From contig NZ_JBHKFI010000018.1 in NCBI RefSeq assembly GCF_042263505.1, forward strand, positions 1-64,000: DNA of 64,000 bases, given 5' to 3'. The notes below the pieces were generated by a model. It did no database searches. It worked only from the letters and a program-made list of their open reading frames with translations, and was not told the DNA's origin. Positions 46,326 through 55,701 of this stretch are shown here, one piece after another. The translations under genes were made by a program, and so were the position numbers. Positions within the stretch are counted from its first letter, which is position 1. Each line of letters opens with the position of its first letter. This DNA is from Bacillus_BE sp042263505. Its GTDB lineage: Bacteria > Bacillota > Bacilli > Bacillales > Cytobacillaceae.

Positions 46326-47264
46326 CTATGCTTTCAATTTTTCAACGATTTGCGGCAGAACTTTATACAGATCTCCGACCAAACCAATATCAGCATGTTT
46401 AAAAATCGGTGCATTTTTATCCTTGTTAATCGCCACTAGTGTTTTAGCTTGGTTTACACCTACCAGATGCTGAATTTGGCCTGATATACCCATGGCAATA
46501 TAAATATCTGGCTTCAGAACAACGCCGGATACACCAATATAGCGTTCTTTGCTCATCCACTTCTCGCCTTCGGCAATCGGCCGGCTGCAGGCCATCTCGG
46601 CTCCAACCTGAGCAGCAAGTGCTTCAGCCATTTTCAGATCCTCTTTGTTTGCAAAACCTCTGCCAACGCCAATAACCCGTTTCGCAGCACTTAGATTTAC
46701 TAATTCGCCCTGTTTTGGACGACTTTCCAGAATCCGAATTCCAGCATCGTCGACATTCGAATCGACTTCGATGATCTTTCCCTGTCTTGCCGCTTCCTTA
46801 GGCATTGAAGCAAATACTCCTGTACCGATTGTTACAACAGCTGTTTCTGATAAAGCTTTTTCCGTTCTTATTGCAGCACCGCCATAAACCATGTGTTTCG
46901 CAATAATGCTTCCATCTTCTACTCTAATCCCTGTAACATTTGAAATTGCACTGGTACCTAATTGAGAGGCAATTCGTCCAGCGATTAACTTACCGCGAAT
47001 GGAAGAATGGACCATTACTAAGTCTGCTTTTTCTGCACGGAGCAATTCGGTAATTGATGTAGAATAGGCTTCTACCATTACTGATTCCCCGGGATGTTCA
47101 AACAAATAGACAATGTCGGCTCCTGACGCAATAGCTTCTTCGTCTTGATTTTTATCACCAAATAACACGGCAGATACTTGCGCACCGAGTTGGTGTCCTC
47201 CGGTGCACAATTCTCCGATAGAGTTTTGATCATCGGTTATAATCCAAACATTATTGATTGTCAT
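46326..47264 (-). CDS. fixB: Electron-transfer flavoprotein alpha subunit FixB
   Basis: A 312-residue protein. The C-terminal FAD domain is clear: VIGVGRGFANKEDLK near residue 195 and GISGQIQHLVGV near residue 265, the ETF alpha signature, followed by INKDKNAPIFKHADIGLVGD. E. coli FixB has 313 residues. It binds FAD together with FixA and forms an ETF-type dimer. It is spaced 22 nt from fixA. Confidence 0.94.
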   Translation of the reverse strand: MTINNVWIITDDQNSIGELCTGGHQLGAQVSAVLFGDKNQDEEAIASGADIVYLFEHPGESVMVEAYSTSITELLRAEKADLVMVHSSIRGKLIAGRIASQLGTSAISNVTGIRVEDGSIIAKHMVYGGAAIRTEKALSETAVVTIGTGVFASMPKEAARQGKIIEVDSNVDDAGIRILESRPKQGELVNLSAAKRVIGVGRGFANKEDLKMAEALAAQVGAEMACSRPIAEGEKWMSKERYIGVSGVVLKPDIYIAMGISGQIQHLVGVNQAKTLVAINKDKNAPIFKHADIGLVGDLYKVLPQIVEKLKA

Positions 47265-47286
47265 AAAATCTTCACCTCTTTTTTGA

Positions 47287-48057
47287 TTACTTCAATTCAG
47301 CACTTAATAGTTTCACAAAAGCATCCACAACATCTTCAGATTCGCCTTCAAGAATATTTAGGCGGCGATCCACCTGTTCAGGTGCCAGTGTGCTCACGAT
47401 CATACTGGATGGCTGATAATCTGCAGCTTCGATCTCAGTTAATGTCAATTTGTTCACCGGCTTTTTATTGGCCGCAATAATATCTTTCATCCCTGCTATC
47501 CTTGGGACATTAATTTCCGATGAAACGGACAGGACTGCAGGTAATGTGATTTCAAGTACTTGAATCGCATCTTCAAGAGCACGTTCAACGATGACTTTGT
47601 CTCCCTGAGGCGTAATTTTATTTACCGCATTAACGACCGGAATCCCCAACAATTCACCTAATTGATTGCCTACCTGCTGGGCATATAAATCCGATGAACC
47701 GGCACCGCACAAGATCAAATCAAAGTTACCCATTTTTTTTATGGACGCTTCCAAAATCCTGGCCGATTGATATGTGTCCGCTTGTTCCAAGGTTTCATCT
47801 ATCACAACATAAAGATCATTCAGACCTCTGGAAAGAATATCTTTTTTCAATTTTGGATTATCGAGAATTTTGCCTCCAACACATAAACCAGACAATTGGC
47901 CTTCTGTGGCATCTACGATTTGTTTGCCTGCTTCAACAGCATTGAGATCATATTGACCAAATTTCCATTCCGCCTTTTCAAAAGAAATCTGTCTATCTTT
48001 TGCAACGACGATATCCTGTTCTTCAGGTACAGCCTTACAGCATGAAATAACTCTCAT
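47287..48057 (-). CDS. fixA: Electron-transfer flavoprotein beta subunit FixA
   Basis: A 256-residue ETF beta-type protein, of the same length as E. coli FixA. DLNAVEAGKQI (residue about 40) and SSDLYAQQVGNQLGELLGIPVVNAV (residue about 118) are typical. It pairs with FixB. In the Fix complex it takes electrons to CaiA; bifurcation to a low-potential ferredoxin is known for related FixABCX sets. Confidence 0.94.
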   Translation of the reverse strand: MRVISCCKAVPEEQDIVVAKDRQISFEKAEWKFGQYDLNAVEAGKQIVDATEGQLSGLCVGGKILDNPKLKKDILSRGLNDLYVVIDETLEQADTYQSARILEASIKKMGNFDLILCGAGSSDLYAQQVGNQLGELLGIPVVNAVNKITPQGDKVIVERALEDAIQVLEITLPAVLSVSSEINVPRIAGMKDIIAANKKPVNKLTLTEIEAADYQPSSMIVSTLAPEQVDRRLNILEGESEDVVDAFVKLLSAELK

Positions 48058-48162
48058 ATTTCCACCTTCTTAATCTATTTTTCATTTACAGCCCAAGATG
48101 TGTGGGACGAGGTGCACTTATCCACTGGCCATGCACCTCATCCCTCTCACATGATCGAAGCC

Positions 48163-49383
48163 TTATCTGCTTTCGCTTTTTTTGATTATGCGTTTTTCAC
48201 ATAGTTCCTGAATGCGCTCGTTTGAATACCCGAGATTGAGCAGAATATCCTCCGTATCCATTCCCAGCGTTGGCATTGGCCGCCAAACTTGTCCCGGATT
48301 GTTTTTAAATTTAGGAAAAATATTTGGACCTTTGCATTTTTTCCCCTCAATCGTTTCCCATTCTATGAAAGCTTCGCGCTCAATAAAATGAGGATGGTCC
48401 GGCAATTCTTCAAACGTCAGCATTTTATTAGCCGCAATTTTGCAATCTGAAAAGTCTTTTTCTACTTCATCCACCGGCTGCGTCAAAAGGTATTCTTCTA
48501 TTTTTTGTTGGATTAAGTCTGCTTTAGGGCTATCAAGCCAAAGTGCCGTTGTGCCTTCCGGATATTCATCCGTTCCCCAAAGATAACCCAGTCCGATTCT
48601 TTCAAGAATCGCCTTGTTCTGTGGAGCCCCATAAAGACATAAACTAAGGAAGCCATCCTTACACTTATACACCCCAATTCCACATAAGTTCTGATGTCTG
48701 GCCCCTGCACGCGGATAGAGTATTCCTCCATTAAGGTAATCCATCATATAATAGGCGCCCATGCGAAGCATCACTTCATACATGGCAACATCAATACTCT
48801 CTCCTTCTCCTGTTTTCTGAGCCTTATGAAGGGCAGCCAGAGATGAGCCTACTACCATAAGTGCAGTCATATAATCACCGGTATAAGGAGCAGCAATCAT
48901 AGGTTGATCTTCAGCCCCATTTTGAGCTAAGTAACCGCTAAACGCCTGGGCTGTTTGGTCGTACGCTGCCCTGTTTACTCTATCAGGCACCCCATATTGG
49001 CCATACCCAGAAACATGAACGATGACCAGGGATTTATTGTGTTCCCACAGCAATTCATCCGTAATGCCACGTTTTTCATAGACTGGCCCTTTGCTCGATT
49101 CAATAAAGATATCTGCTGTTTCGATCAGTTTTAAAAATACTTCTCTTCCTTCTTCCGAGAAGAGATTTAAGGATAAACTGTGCTGATTCCGCCGTTCTAA
49201 TTCTTTAACATATGTCGTGTCTCTCATTGAGTCACCGTTAAATGTATTTTCAATCCACGTTACATCTGCTCCCCATTCCGCCATCATTTGTGCTGCTTCC
49301 GGAGCAGCAATTTCAACTGCAGAATAAACAACTTTTAATCCTTGCAGATTTCCGAATACCGGCATATTTGAATTTTTCGTCAT
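48163..49383 (-). CDS. caiB: CaiB-like CoA transferase (class III)
   Basis: A 406-residue class III CoA-transferase (E. coli CaiB 405). VVYSAVEIAAPEAAQMMAEWGADVTWIEN at the start, DIFIESSKGPVYEKRGITDE near residue 90, and GESIDVAMYEVMLRMG near residue 205 are nearly those of E. coli CaiB; the catalytic Asp of this class lies in the SGYGQYG-to-TGDYMTAL region. It moves CoA between gamma-butyrobetaine, crotonobetaine and carnitine. Second gene of the operon behind caiA. Confidence 0.93.
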   Translation of the reverse strand: MTKNSNMPVFGNLQGLKVVYSAVEIAAPEAAQMMAEWGADVTWIENTFNGDSMRDTTYVKELERRNQHSLSLNLFSEEGREVFLKLIETADIFIESSKGPVYEKRGITDELLWEHNKSLVIVHVSGYGQYGVPDRVNRAAYDQTAQAFSGYLAQNGAEDQPMIAAPYTGDYMTALMVVGSSLAALHKAQKTGEGESIDVAMYEVMLRMGAYYMMDYLNGGILYPRAGARHQNLCGIGVYKCKDGFLSLCLYGAPQNKAILERIGLGYLWGTDEYPEGTTALWLDSPKADLIQQKIEEYLLTQPVDEVEKDFSDCKIAANKMLTFEELPDHPHFIEREAFIEWETIEGKKCKGPNIFPKFKNNPGQVWRPMPTLGMDTEDILLNLGYSNERIQELCEKRIIKKSESR

Positions 49384-49458
49384 CGTTTCAATATCTCACC
49401 TTTCGTTTAAGGTAGTAGAATCTTAATTTTGATATACGACTGTTCCCATTCTTAATCC

Positions 49459-50592
49459 TTAGCGATATTGTTTGAGCACCGCTCTGCCTGCTGTGAGGAT
49501 TTGCATTTCATCGGTTCCGCCGGAAACCCTGTCGACACGAAGATCCCGCCAGAATCTGCTGATGCGATGATCACCCGCGATCGCAACGCCACCTAATATT
49601 TGCATTGCATCATCAACAACTTCAAAGGCTGCATGTGCACAATAATATTTACACATTGCCGCATCACCTTTTCCCATTGTGCCATTGTCAAATTTCCATG
49701 CAGTTTCATATAACATGTTTCGCATATTTGTGATCTTGATTGCCATATTAGCAAATTTCTCTTGGATTAATTGGAATCTTCCAATCTTCTCTCCAAATTG
49801 CTCTCTTTGATTGGCATATTTGGCTGCATCCTCAAAAGCACAAAAAGCTGTGCCATAGTTCGTGCATCCAACTAAGAACCTCTCAAAGTCGAATTCCTCT
49901 TTTACTCGATTAAAACCATTTCCCTCAGTTCCAAACATATCTTTTTCTTCTAATTCAACATTATCGAAGTAGATTTCACAGCAGCTATCCATTCTCAAAC
50001 CAAGCTTAGAGAGCTTCTCAAGTTTAATGCCTTGTTTCTTCATATCAACAAACCACTCTGTAAACGTATTGTAGTTTTCAGAATCTCTTGCCATTACCAC
50101 TAAATACGGAACTCCCGCACTGCTTGTAATAAAGGTTTTATGTCCGTTTAGATATACTTTTCCATTCTTACGGGTGTAAGTAGTCTGAAGGCCTCCAACA
50201 TCTGATCCGGCTCCTGGCTCAGTAATGGCAGAATTCCACATTTGTTTGCCTGTACCACGCAAAGCCATGATTTTCTCAATTTGTTCTTCAGTTCCTTCTC
50301 GTAAAATTGTGTTAAATCCTGGTAACTGATAGAGTACGTAGGTCGGTGCTCCCAATCTTCCAAGTTCTTCCCAAACAGCTGTTAAAGTAACCAGCCCTGC
50401 ATTAAAACCGTCATGTTCTTCCGGCAATAAAAGACTGTCAATACCTAAATCAGCCAATTCCTTTACAAATTTTTCCGGATATTTGCTGCTGGCATCACAT
50501 TCTGCAAAATAGCTGTCCCAGTTTTCTCTAGCCATCAGCTCTCGAATACCTTTAACTAATAATTCTTGCTCGTCCGTAAGTCTAAAATCCAT
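49459..50592 (-). CDS. caiA: Crotonobetainyl-CoA reductase-like acyl-CoA dehydrogenase
   Basis: A 377-residue flavoprotein from the ATG at 50592 (strong AGGAGG upstream). It matches E. coli CaiA word for word over long stretches: DEQELLVKGIRELMA, FRLT start, TGKQMWNSAITEPGAGSDVG, GLRMDSCCEI and ISRFWRDLRVDRVSGG. It reduces crotonobetainyl-CoA to gamma-butyrobetainyl-CoA with electrons from FixABCX. It is the first gene of a long operon behind a sigma-54 promoter about 130 bp upstream. Confidence 0.95.
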   Translation of the reverse strand: MDFRLTDEQELLVKGIRELMARENWDSYFAECDASSKYPEKFVKELADLGIDSLLLPEEHDGFNAGLVTLTAVWEELGRLGAPTYVLYQLPGFNTILREGTEEQIEKIMALRGTGKQMWNSAITEPGAGSDVGGLQTTYTRKNGKVYLNGHKTFITSSAGVPYLVVMARDSENYNTFTEWFVDMKKQGIKLEKLSKLGLRMDSCCEIYFDNVELEEKDMFGTEGNGFNRVKEEFDFERFLVGCTNYGTAFCAFEDAAKYANQREQFGEKIGRFQLIQEKFANMAIKITNMRNMLYETAWKFDNGTMGKGDAAMCKYYCAHAAFEVVDDAMQILGGVAIAGDHRISRFWRDLRVDRVSGGTDEMQILTAGRAVLKQYR

Positions 50593-50725
50593 TATTAGCC
50601 CTCCTATTTTTTCTAAATTCTTCGTCATTGCTCCCTAAAGAGGGACACCGCAAATCTACTTAAAAAATTTAGCAGCACCTTTTTTGACAAGAGAAACCAT
50701 GTTTTTTCTTTGTCGACTATATATA

Positions 50726-50742
50726 ATGCAAGAACTGTGCCA
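50726..50742 (-). promoter_or_regulatory. Sigma-54 (-24/-12) promoter of the cai/fix operon
   Basis: TGGCACAGTTCTTGCAT on the minus strand: consensus TGGCAC, 5 bp, TTGCA. About 135 bp before the caiA start. A close copy stands before the MFS gene. Confidence 0.93.
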
Positions 50743-50852
50743 GATCCCCGATACTTTTCGTGTAAAAGAAAATGATTTTTACGCGAATTTATGCCTTAAA
50801 TGTGGAGGTTGCTATTTACTAAGGAAAACAAAATAAGCTCATATTTCGTTGT

Positions 50853-50943
50853 TGTCAAAATTTTTTTACATGTAAAATATTTTTGTAGGCCTTTGATAGG
50901 TTGTCATCGAGAGGGTAATATAGTATGTAAAAATTTTTTGACA
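50853..50943. promoter_or_regulatory. Probable enhancer site, cai/fix promoter
   Basis: Two arms, TGTCAAAATTTTTTTACAT at 50853-50871 and its near-perfect inverse ATGTAAAAATTTTTTGACA at 50925-50943. The first arm begins 111 bp from the -24 box. Such distant sites bind enhancer-binding proteins. The activator at 36929 is the likely ligand. Confidence 0.75.
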
Positions 50944-51071
50944 AACAGGAGTCACTTCCGAACACATCAAGCTTCAAGATGACATTTTTGTTGAATTTAA
51001 AATGTGTAAATTTGGTGAATAACAATAAATAAACGAGGCTTTGGAGAGTTATATGTAAATGAGGCTATATA

Positions 51072-51110
51072 TAGAAAAAACGACAGGTTTTCTTCTTTCT
51101 ACCTGTCGTT
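51072..51110 (-). terminator. Terminator after the CocE-type gene
   Basis: AACGACAGGT/ACCTGTCGTT stem followed on the minus strand by a T-run (TTTTTTCTAT), about 70-110 bp past the stop of the hydrolase gene. Confidence 0.85.
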
Positions 51111-51180
51111 TGGTTAAATATATTTTTTTAAACTATCATTCTATAGATCATCGTTAAAAAATTTCATAGAGACCTGTTCA

Positions 51181-52929
51181 TTAGCTCTCTATCGGAATAA
51201 TTGGCAATATCATGTGAGAAGGATATTTCTCATTATGATAAATCATTTGCTGTGCTTTAACAGCCTCTTTACTCTCCAACATTGATTTCCCGGTATTTAA
51301 ATTTGGCGCATACTGAGGAAAACTGCTAGAGGAAATTTCCAGTGTGATTTGATGCCCTGGTAAAAACACATTGCTTGTTGCCCAAAGATCGATTTCATAT
51401 GCAACGATTTCCCCGTTCAATTCCTTTTCAGACTTATTGCCATTGCGATATTTTGCATTTACAATTCCTTCTGTTAAAATGATGGCCCTTCCATCAGGAG
51501 CAGTATCGACAAGCTTGGCAACGAAATCCGTATCCTTTGCATCTGTTGAAGCCCATAGCTTTACTTTTATCGGTCCTGTCACTTCAATTGCTTCTGTTAA
51601 CGGATTAGTTGAATAGACCAGTACATCTTCTCTTTCTTCGTTCAAGCTTTGATCAATCGGACCGGGGCCCATTGCCAACGATGCTGCAAATAACGTACCT
51701 CCACCTTTTGTCGGTACCGGGTGGTTCGGATCAAAAATAAAAGTATCTGTCTCCTCCTCTTCAGGCTGATTCATAGAAAGATGGCCATCACCATTTTTTG
51801 TATTTGCTTGTCCCTTGCTGTGCAAATAAAAATTCGTGTATTGAGTTCGCTCAAGTGGCCATTCCATTTCATCTCTCCACTTATTAACTCCCATAATGAA
51901 AATTTTAACTGGGGGTTCCGTTTCAATACCTGTATCCATCCCTTTTAGCCAATAGTCAAACCAGCGAATATGAAGATCGGTAATGTTCTCCTTCAAATCA
52001 ATCCAATCTCCGGAAGATTGAACACCAAAGCTGCATTCTCCTTGCACAGACGCAAAATTGCCATGTGTCCATGGCCCAACGATTAACTTTTGTAATTGTT
52101 CTGATTTTGTCATTTCCACATAATTGGTCAACGTCGGACCAGTAAAACAATCATACCAACCGCTTAAATGAAAAGCTGGTACATCCAGATCCTTGTATTT
52201 GTCAGCAATGCTCGATTTCTCCCAGTAATCATCTTCCTCAATAGGATGGGACAATTCTTCAAAAAAATAATCAGTTACACCAAGTTCTCTTAATGGAGGC
52301 CATTGATTAATCGGAGCAAAGCGGTAGAAATCTTCTATGTTATTCAGACTATCGGCAACCTTTTGGATGGCCTCATTTCTTTCCTGAAGGTTTTCATGTT
52401 TTCGCTTCAGCATATCAGCAGCAATCGATTCGAGTGACCAGGTTTCAGACAAACCTGCAAGGTATACTCCATTTCGATAATCAAAACCATTTCTAAGATC
52501 ATTTAAAGTCATTGTCGGGAAAATAGCTGTTAAGTGTGGTGGCTTCCTTACTGCTGCCAAAAGCTGCGTATAGCCATAATATGACATACCAAACATGCCT
52601 ACTTTTCCTGTTGAATACGGCAGTGTTGCTGCCCATTCCACCGTATCATAACCATCTTCTGCTTCTTGATTAAATGATTGGAATTCACCTTCAGACTGAA
52701 AGCGACCTCTTACGTCCTGAACTATTACAACAAAATCATTTTCCACGAGTCGATTGGTATCTAAATAACGATGTGAATAATGTGGCAGATCCTTACTGTA
52801 AGGAAGCCTCGTTAACAAAACTGGAAAAGTCCCCTCTCGGTCAGGACGATAAATATCCGCATAAAGGACGACACCATCTCTCATCTTACATGGTACATTT
52901 TTTTCAACCAGAATTTTAGTTTGTTTCAT
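51181..52929 (-). CDS. CocE/NonD-family alpha/beta hydrolase
   Basis: A 582-residue hydrolase of the X-Pro dipeptidyl-peptidase (S15)/CocE type. The nucleophile word GMFGMSYYGYTQLLAA is near residue 116, with LSGWYDCFTGPT (acid region) and the WTHGNFA His near residue 285. The C-terminal beta-jelly-roll follows from about residue 345. The group cleaves esters, amides or acylated amines. It is probably cotranscribed with the MFS gene upstream, from the second sigma-54 promoter. In this setting a hydrolase that releases a carnitine- or betaine-type compound from an ester is plausible, but not proven. Confidence 0.85.
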   Translation of the reverse strand: MKQTKILVEKNVPCKMRDGVVLYADIYRPDREGTFPVLLTRLPYSKDLPHYSHRYLDTNRLVENDFVVIVQDVRGRFQSEGEFQSFNQEAEDGYDTVEWAATLPYSTGKVGMFGMSYYGYTQLLAAVRKPPHLTAIFPTMTLNDLRNGFDYRNGVYLAGLSETWSLESIAADMLKRKHENLQERNEAIQKVADSLNNIEDFYRFAPINQWPPLRELGVTDYFFEELSHPIEEDDYWEKSSIADKYKDLDVPAFHLSGWYDCFTGPTLTNYVEMTKSEQLQKLIVGPWTHGNFASVQGECSFGVQSSGDWIDLKENITDLHIRWFDYWLKGMDTGIETEPPVKIFIMGVNKWRDEMEWPLERTQYTNFYLHSKGQANTKNGDGHLSMNQPEEEETDTFIFDPNHPVPTKGGGTLFAASLAMGPGPIDQSLNEEREDVLVYSTNPLTEAIEVTGPIKVKLWASTDAKDTDFVAKLVDTAPDGRAIILTEGIVNAKYRNGNKSEKELNGEIVAYEIDLWATSNVFLPGHQITLEISSSSFPQYAPNLNTGKSMLESKEAVKAQQMIYHNEKYPSHMILPIIPIES

Positions 52930-53091
52930 GAGTTAGCACCCTATTTTCTTATAATTTTCAGCTTTCATTAGGCTGTCGTGAAATCTTTTATTCCTATTCG
53001 CCTTTTGAGATTCTATCTCATTGATTAACATTCAGAGCTAGTTTTCTCTAAATGCAAGGAACAAGCAAGATCCAGCAGCAATCATAAAAAA

Positions 53092-53161
53092 GGACATTCT
53101 AAACCTTTTTAGAGAAATTTGTCATTACAAAACTCAAATCCAATTAAAAAGTAGAATGTCC
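53092..53161. repeat. Inverted repeat between MFS and hydrolase genes
   Basis: GGACATTCTA (53092-53101) and TAGAATGTCC (53152-53161) are perfect inverse copies 50 bp apart. It could form a hairpin in the intergenic mRNA or be the trace of a small element. Confidence 0.5.
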
Positions 53162-53182
53162 ATTATGATGGTAACTTTGACA

Positions 53183-54433
53183 CTATCCAAGACTAGCTTT
53201 ATTTTTTTTAGATTCTCTCCAAACAAGTAAACTAAATACTACTGCCATTGCTAATAATCCAAACTGAAGCATGTATACTGTGTGATAACCAGAAGTCACA
53301 ATATTTCCAGCTTTATCTGTGATCATTCCTGCTACTAGTTTGGGCATATATATATCCGAAGAGTATGCAATTAATGAAATTAACCCAGAAGCTGTACCTA
53401 AAATTTGATCAGGTATTCCTGCTTCACCAATTTGGCCAAAATAAATTGCACGAGCACCAAGTTGAAAGAATGCTATCACCAATACGATAACCATAGCTGA
53501 AATAACATAAGATGAACTTTTTGGTAAAAGCATAATTGCCGCAACAAATACCGCTTCAACAATCGCAGTTGTTAATAATGTTTTAGCTGTAGATTTAAAT
53601 CTAGTTACAACAAATACTAATGCTGGACCAGCTATTAAACCAAGTCCGTTTGTACGGAATACTGCAACAAACGATGCTTGTTCATTAGACATTCCGTAAG
53701 TGTTTGTTAATAATTGGTTAAATACACTTGTTGTTGTAAGTAATGCATAGAAAGCAAACACAACAAGTGCTGCATACCATAATCCAGGTATTTTTATCGC
53801 ATCTATTACTCTCGAAAATTTGAATTTTGAACTGTCATCATCTTCGCCTTCTATAGTATCAATATCTTTAAATAAGATCGCATATAAAATACCTATTATA
53901 GCTGTAATTATTGCTAACACAATTAACCCAGGTTGAATTCCACTACTTGTATTACCAATGATTTTTACAAGTATAGTGTTTACAATAATTCCACCAAGTC
54001 CTACGAATGTATAGGTAAATCCAAAAGACTTAGTTTGATTTTCTAAACCACCAGCTCTTGCTATCGAAGTAATCCATGGTGACCAGAATGTTAAAATTGT
54101 AGTTAATCCCAATGCAATATAAATGATTTTTATTACACTAATATTAGTTACAAATGCACTTAATAGAATTAGCACTGTTGTAGCGATATATGAGAAAATC
54201 GACAATCTCTTTGGTCCAAAAATATCAACTAAAATACCAGATGGAAGATACGTAATTAAAGCTATAATTCCATATATACCTACTAACCCAGCCAATGTTG
54301 TTAAGTTAGTGTGGTATCTACCAAGCATTTGATTGCCCCATGTGTAATATAAGTACGGCAGTACATAAATTATAGGGTTGGCAAACCCAAGTACTATCAA
54401 TCTTGCAAAATACTTCGTTTGACTAATTTTCAT
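53183..54433 (-). CDS. MFS transporter
   Basis: A 416-residue, 12-segment major facilitator. MKISQTKYFARLIVLGFANPIIYVLPYLYYTW at the start and GPKRLSIFSY after helix 2 are typical of MFS. The word IVLVIAFFQLGARAIYFGQIGEAGIP near residue 325 resembles the nitrate/oxalate-type or sugar-phosphate-type families, but no substrate is certain. It is the first gene of a sigma-54-driven unit with the CocE-type hydrolase, and its own leader is long (about 460 nt). Confidence 0.82.
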   Translation of the reverse strand: MKISQTKYFARLIVLGFANPIIYVLPYLYYTWGNQMLGRYHTNLTTLAGLVGIYGIIALITYLPSGILVDIFGPKRLSIFSYIATTVLILLSAFVTNISVIKIIYIALGLTTILTFWSPWITSIARAGGLENQTKSFGFTYTFVGLGGIIVNTILVKIIGNTSSGIQPGLIVLAIITAIIGILYAILFKDIDTIEGEDDDSSKFKFSRVIDAIKIPGLWYAALVVFAFYALLTTTSVFNQLLTNTYGMSNEQASFVAVFRTNGLGLIAGPALVFVVTRFKSTAKTLLTTAIVEAVFVAAIMLLPKSSSYVISAMVIVLVIAFFQLGARAIYFGQIGEAGIPDQILGTASGLISLIAYSSDIYMPKLVAGMITDKAGNIVTSGYHTVYMLQFGLLAMAVVFSLLVWRESKKNKASLG

Positions 54434-54907
54434 AATATTTTCCCTGCCTTTATTTTTTGTTTGTGTTCAAAACAATTCTTTTCATTTTAAAATTCTTAAA
54501 TCCCCCTCCTTTTCTACTAAATTTTTTTGCCTGGGTCTATCGGTTAAAACTTCCTAAGAGTTTAAATCAAACAAAACAGTAAAACTCTTTAAAGACTACA
54601 ATTTCAGATTGCTACCAAAGTTTTCCTATGCCATGTCCAACCAAACTGTGTGATCTTTGATTAAATTACAACAGACATATCATTGAATTGACCCTAGTTT
54701 TCTTACTAAAGGCATATAATTACGCAAATAGAAAAAGATTAACTAATCATGATACAAGCCACTTTTTCATTACATACTGCATACATTTATAATGATTCAG
54801 TCAGTCCTACAAAAATTGTCCCTATTTTTTCACCTCCTCAAATGAAGAAAATCTAGTAGAAAACATACAAAAACAAATTCATGGTTTCTCTTTGTCAAAA
54901 ATATATA
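54434..54907. other. Long leader of the MFS gene
   Basis: About 460 nt between the sigma-54 start point and the MFS ATG, with no convincing gene. It has an orphan AGGAGGTG (54832-54839 on the minus strand) whose only frame is GTG-AAA-AAA-TAG, and a GGAGGGGGA followed 14 nt later by an 11-codon ATG frame just before the gene. Confidence 0.5.
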
Positions 54908-54924
54908 ATGCAAAAAATGTGCCA
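54908..54924 (-). promoter_or_regulatory. Sigma-54 promoter of the MFS-hydrolase operon
   Basis: TGGCACATTTTTTGCAT: TGGCAC, 5 bp, TTGCA. The surrounding sequence, including the ATATATAATGCA flank, is a copy of the caiA promoter. Confidence 0.92.
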
Positions 54925-55034
54925 GGCATTCGGTCTATTTCGTTTCAAAACAAAAAGTTCTACCTGGAATTCCAGCCTCATTTTTGTGTTTTTTCATAAA
55001 GTGAGAAAGACAAAATGAACTCTTTTATCGTTGC

Positions 55035-55124
55035 TGTTAAATTTTTTTTACAAGTAAAAATTTTTTGAGGGCTTTTTTTGGCTTGCCTTCTAGATGATTA
55101 TTTAATGCGTAAAATTTTTTTGAC
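55035..55124. promoter_or_regulatory. Probable enhancer site, MFS promoter
   Basis: The arms TGTTAAATTTTTTTTACAA (55035-55053) and TGCGTAAAATTTTTTTGACA (55105-55124) are a diverged copy of the caiA pair. The first arm lies 111 bp from the -24 box, the outer end about 200 bp away. Confidence 0.7.
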
Positions 55125-55701
55125 AAGAAGGAGAATCTTCTTACTACATACAGAACCGTATTGGACTTTTTTAACCCGAAGATTAGAAAGAAATTTTGCC
55201 ATTGATAAATTTATGGATATTTGTTCATATCCGGAAAGATGTGAGACACCCTTTAGCTAAAAAATCCCCCGAGCCATCCGTCTGAGGGAATCTAAACCAC
55301 TTATTCATTCCACAAACTGTAAAGTCTGAAATTTTATCCAGAATTCTAAAAATAACCCTTTAGAGCTAAAGGCATGGAAATTGCATTACTAATATACTGA
55401 AACACATGGAATATATGCAGCATGCTTTGACTATCTTGCTTATTTCCAAAAAACCTCTTTGCATGAGATTTTCCATGCTTTTTTTATTCAAAATTATGAA
55501 TAATATTTGACATAGTATGAACTAATATTGCATTTTTTTCAAAAATAGCATTCTAATATAGATGAACTAAAATGGCCATTCATAACAAACAAGTTGGAAG
55601 AAAAAGCTGCGCTAAAATGATTTGGAATATCTAACTTTTTGTGATAGAAAGCCGGCAATTCCCACTGTAGCATGTCACTATAGATGAAGGAGGTTCAAAT
55701 A
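55125..55701. other. Gene-free stretch before sigma-54 gene, about 575 bp
   Basis: No gene is supported. It contains a TCCC ... GGGA hairpin near 55266-55291 and a TTGACA at 55507-55512 that could be part of the sigma-54 gene promoter; a matching -10 is not clear. Confidence 0.5.

Noticed and set aside
55078..55260. A 60-codon plus-strand frame
   Set aside because: It overlaps the putative enhancer site and has no ribosome binding site.
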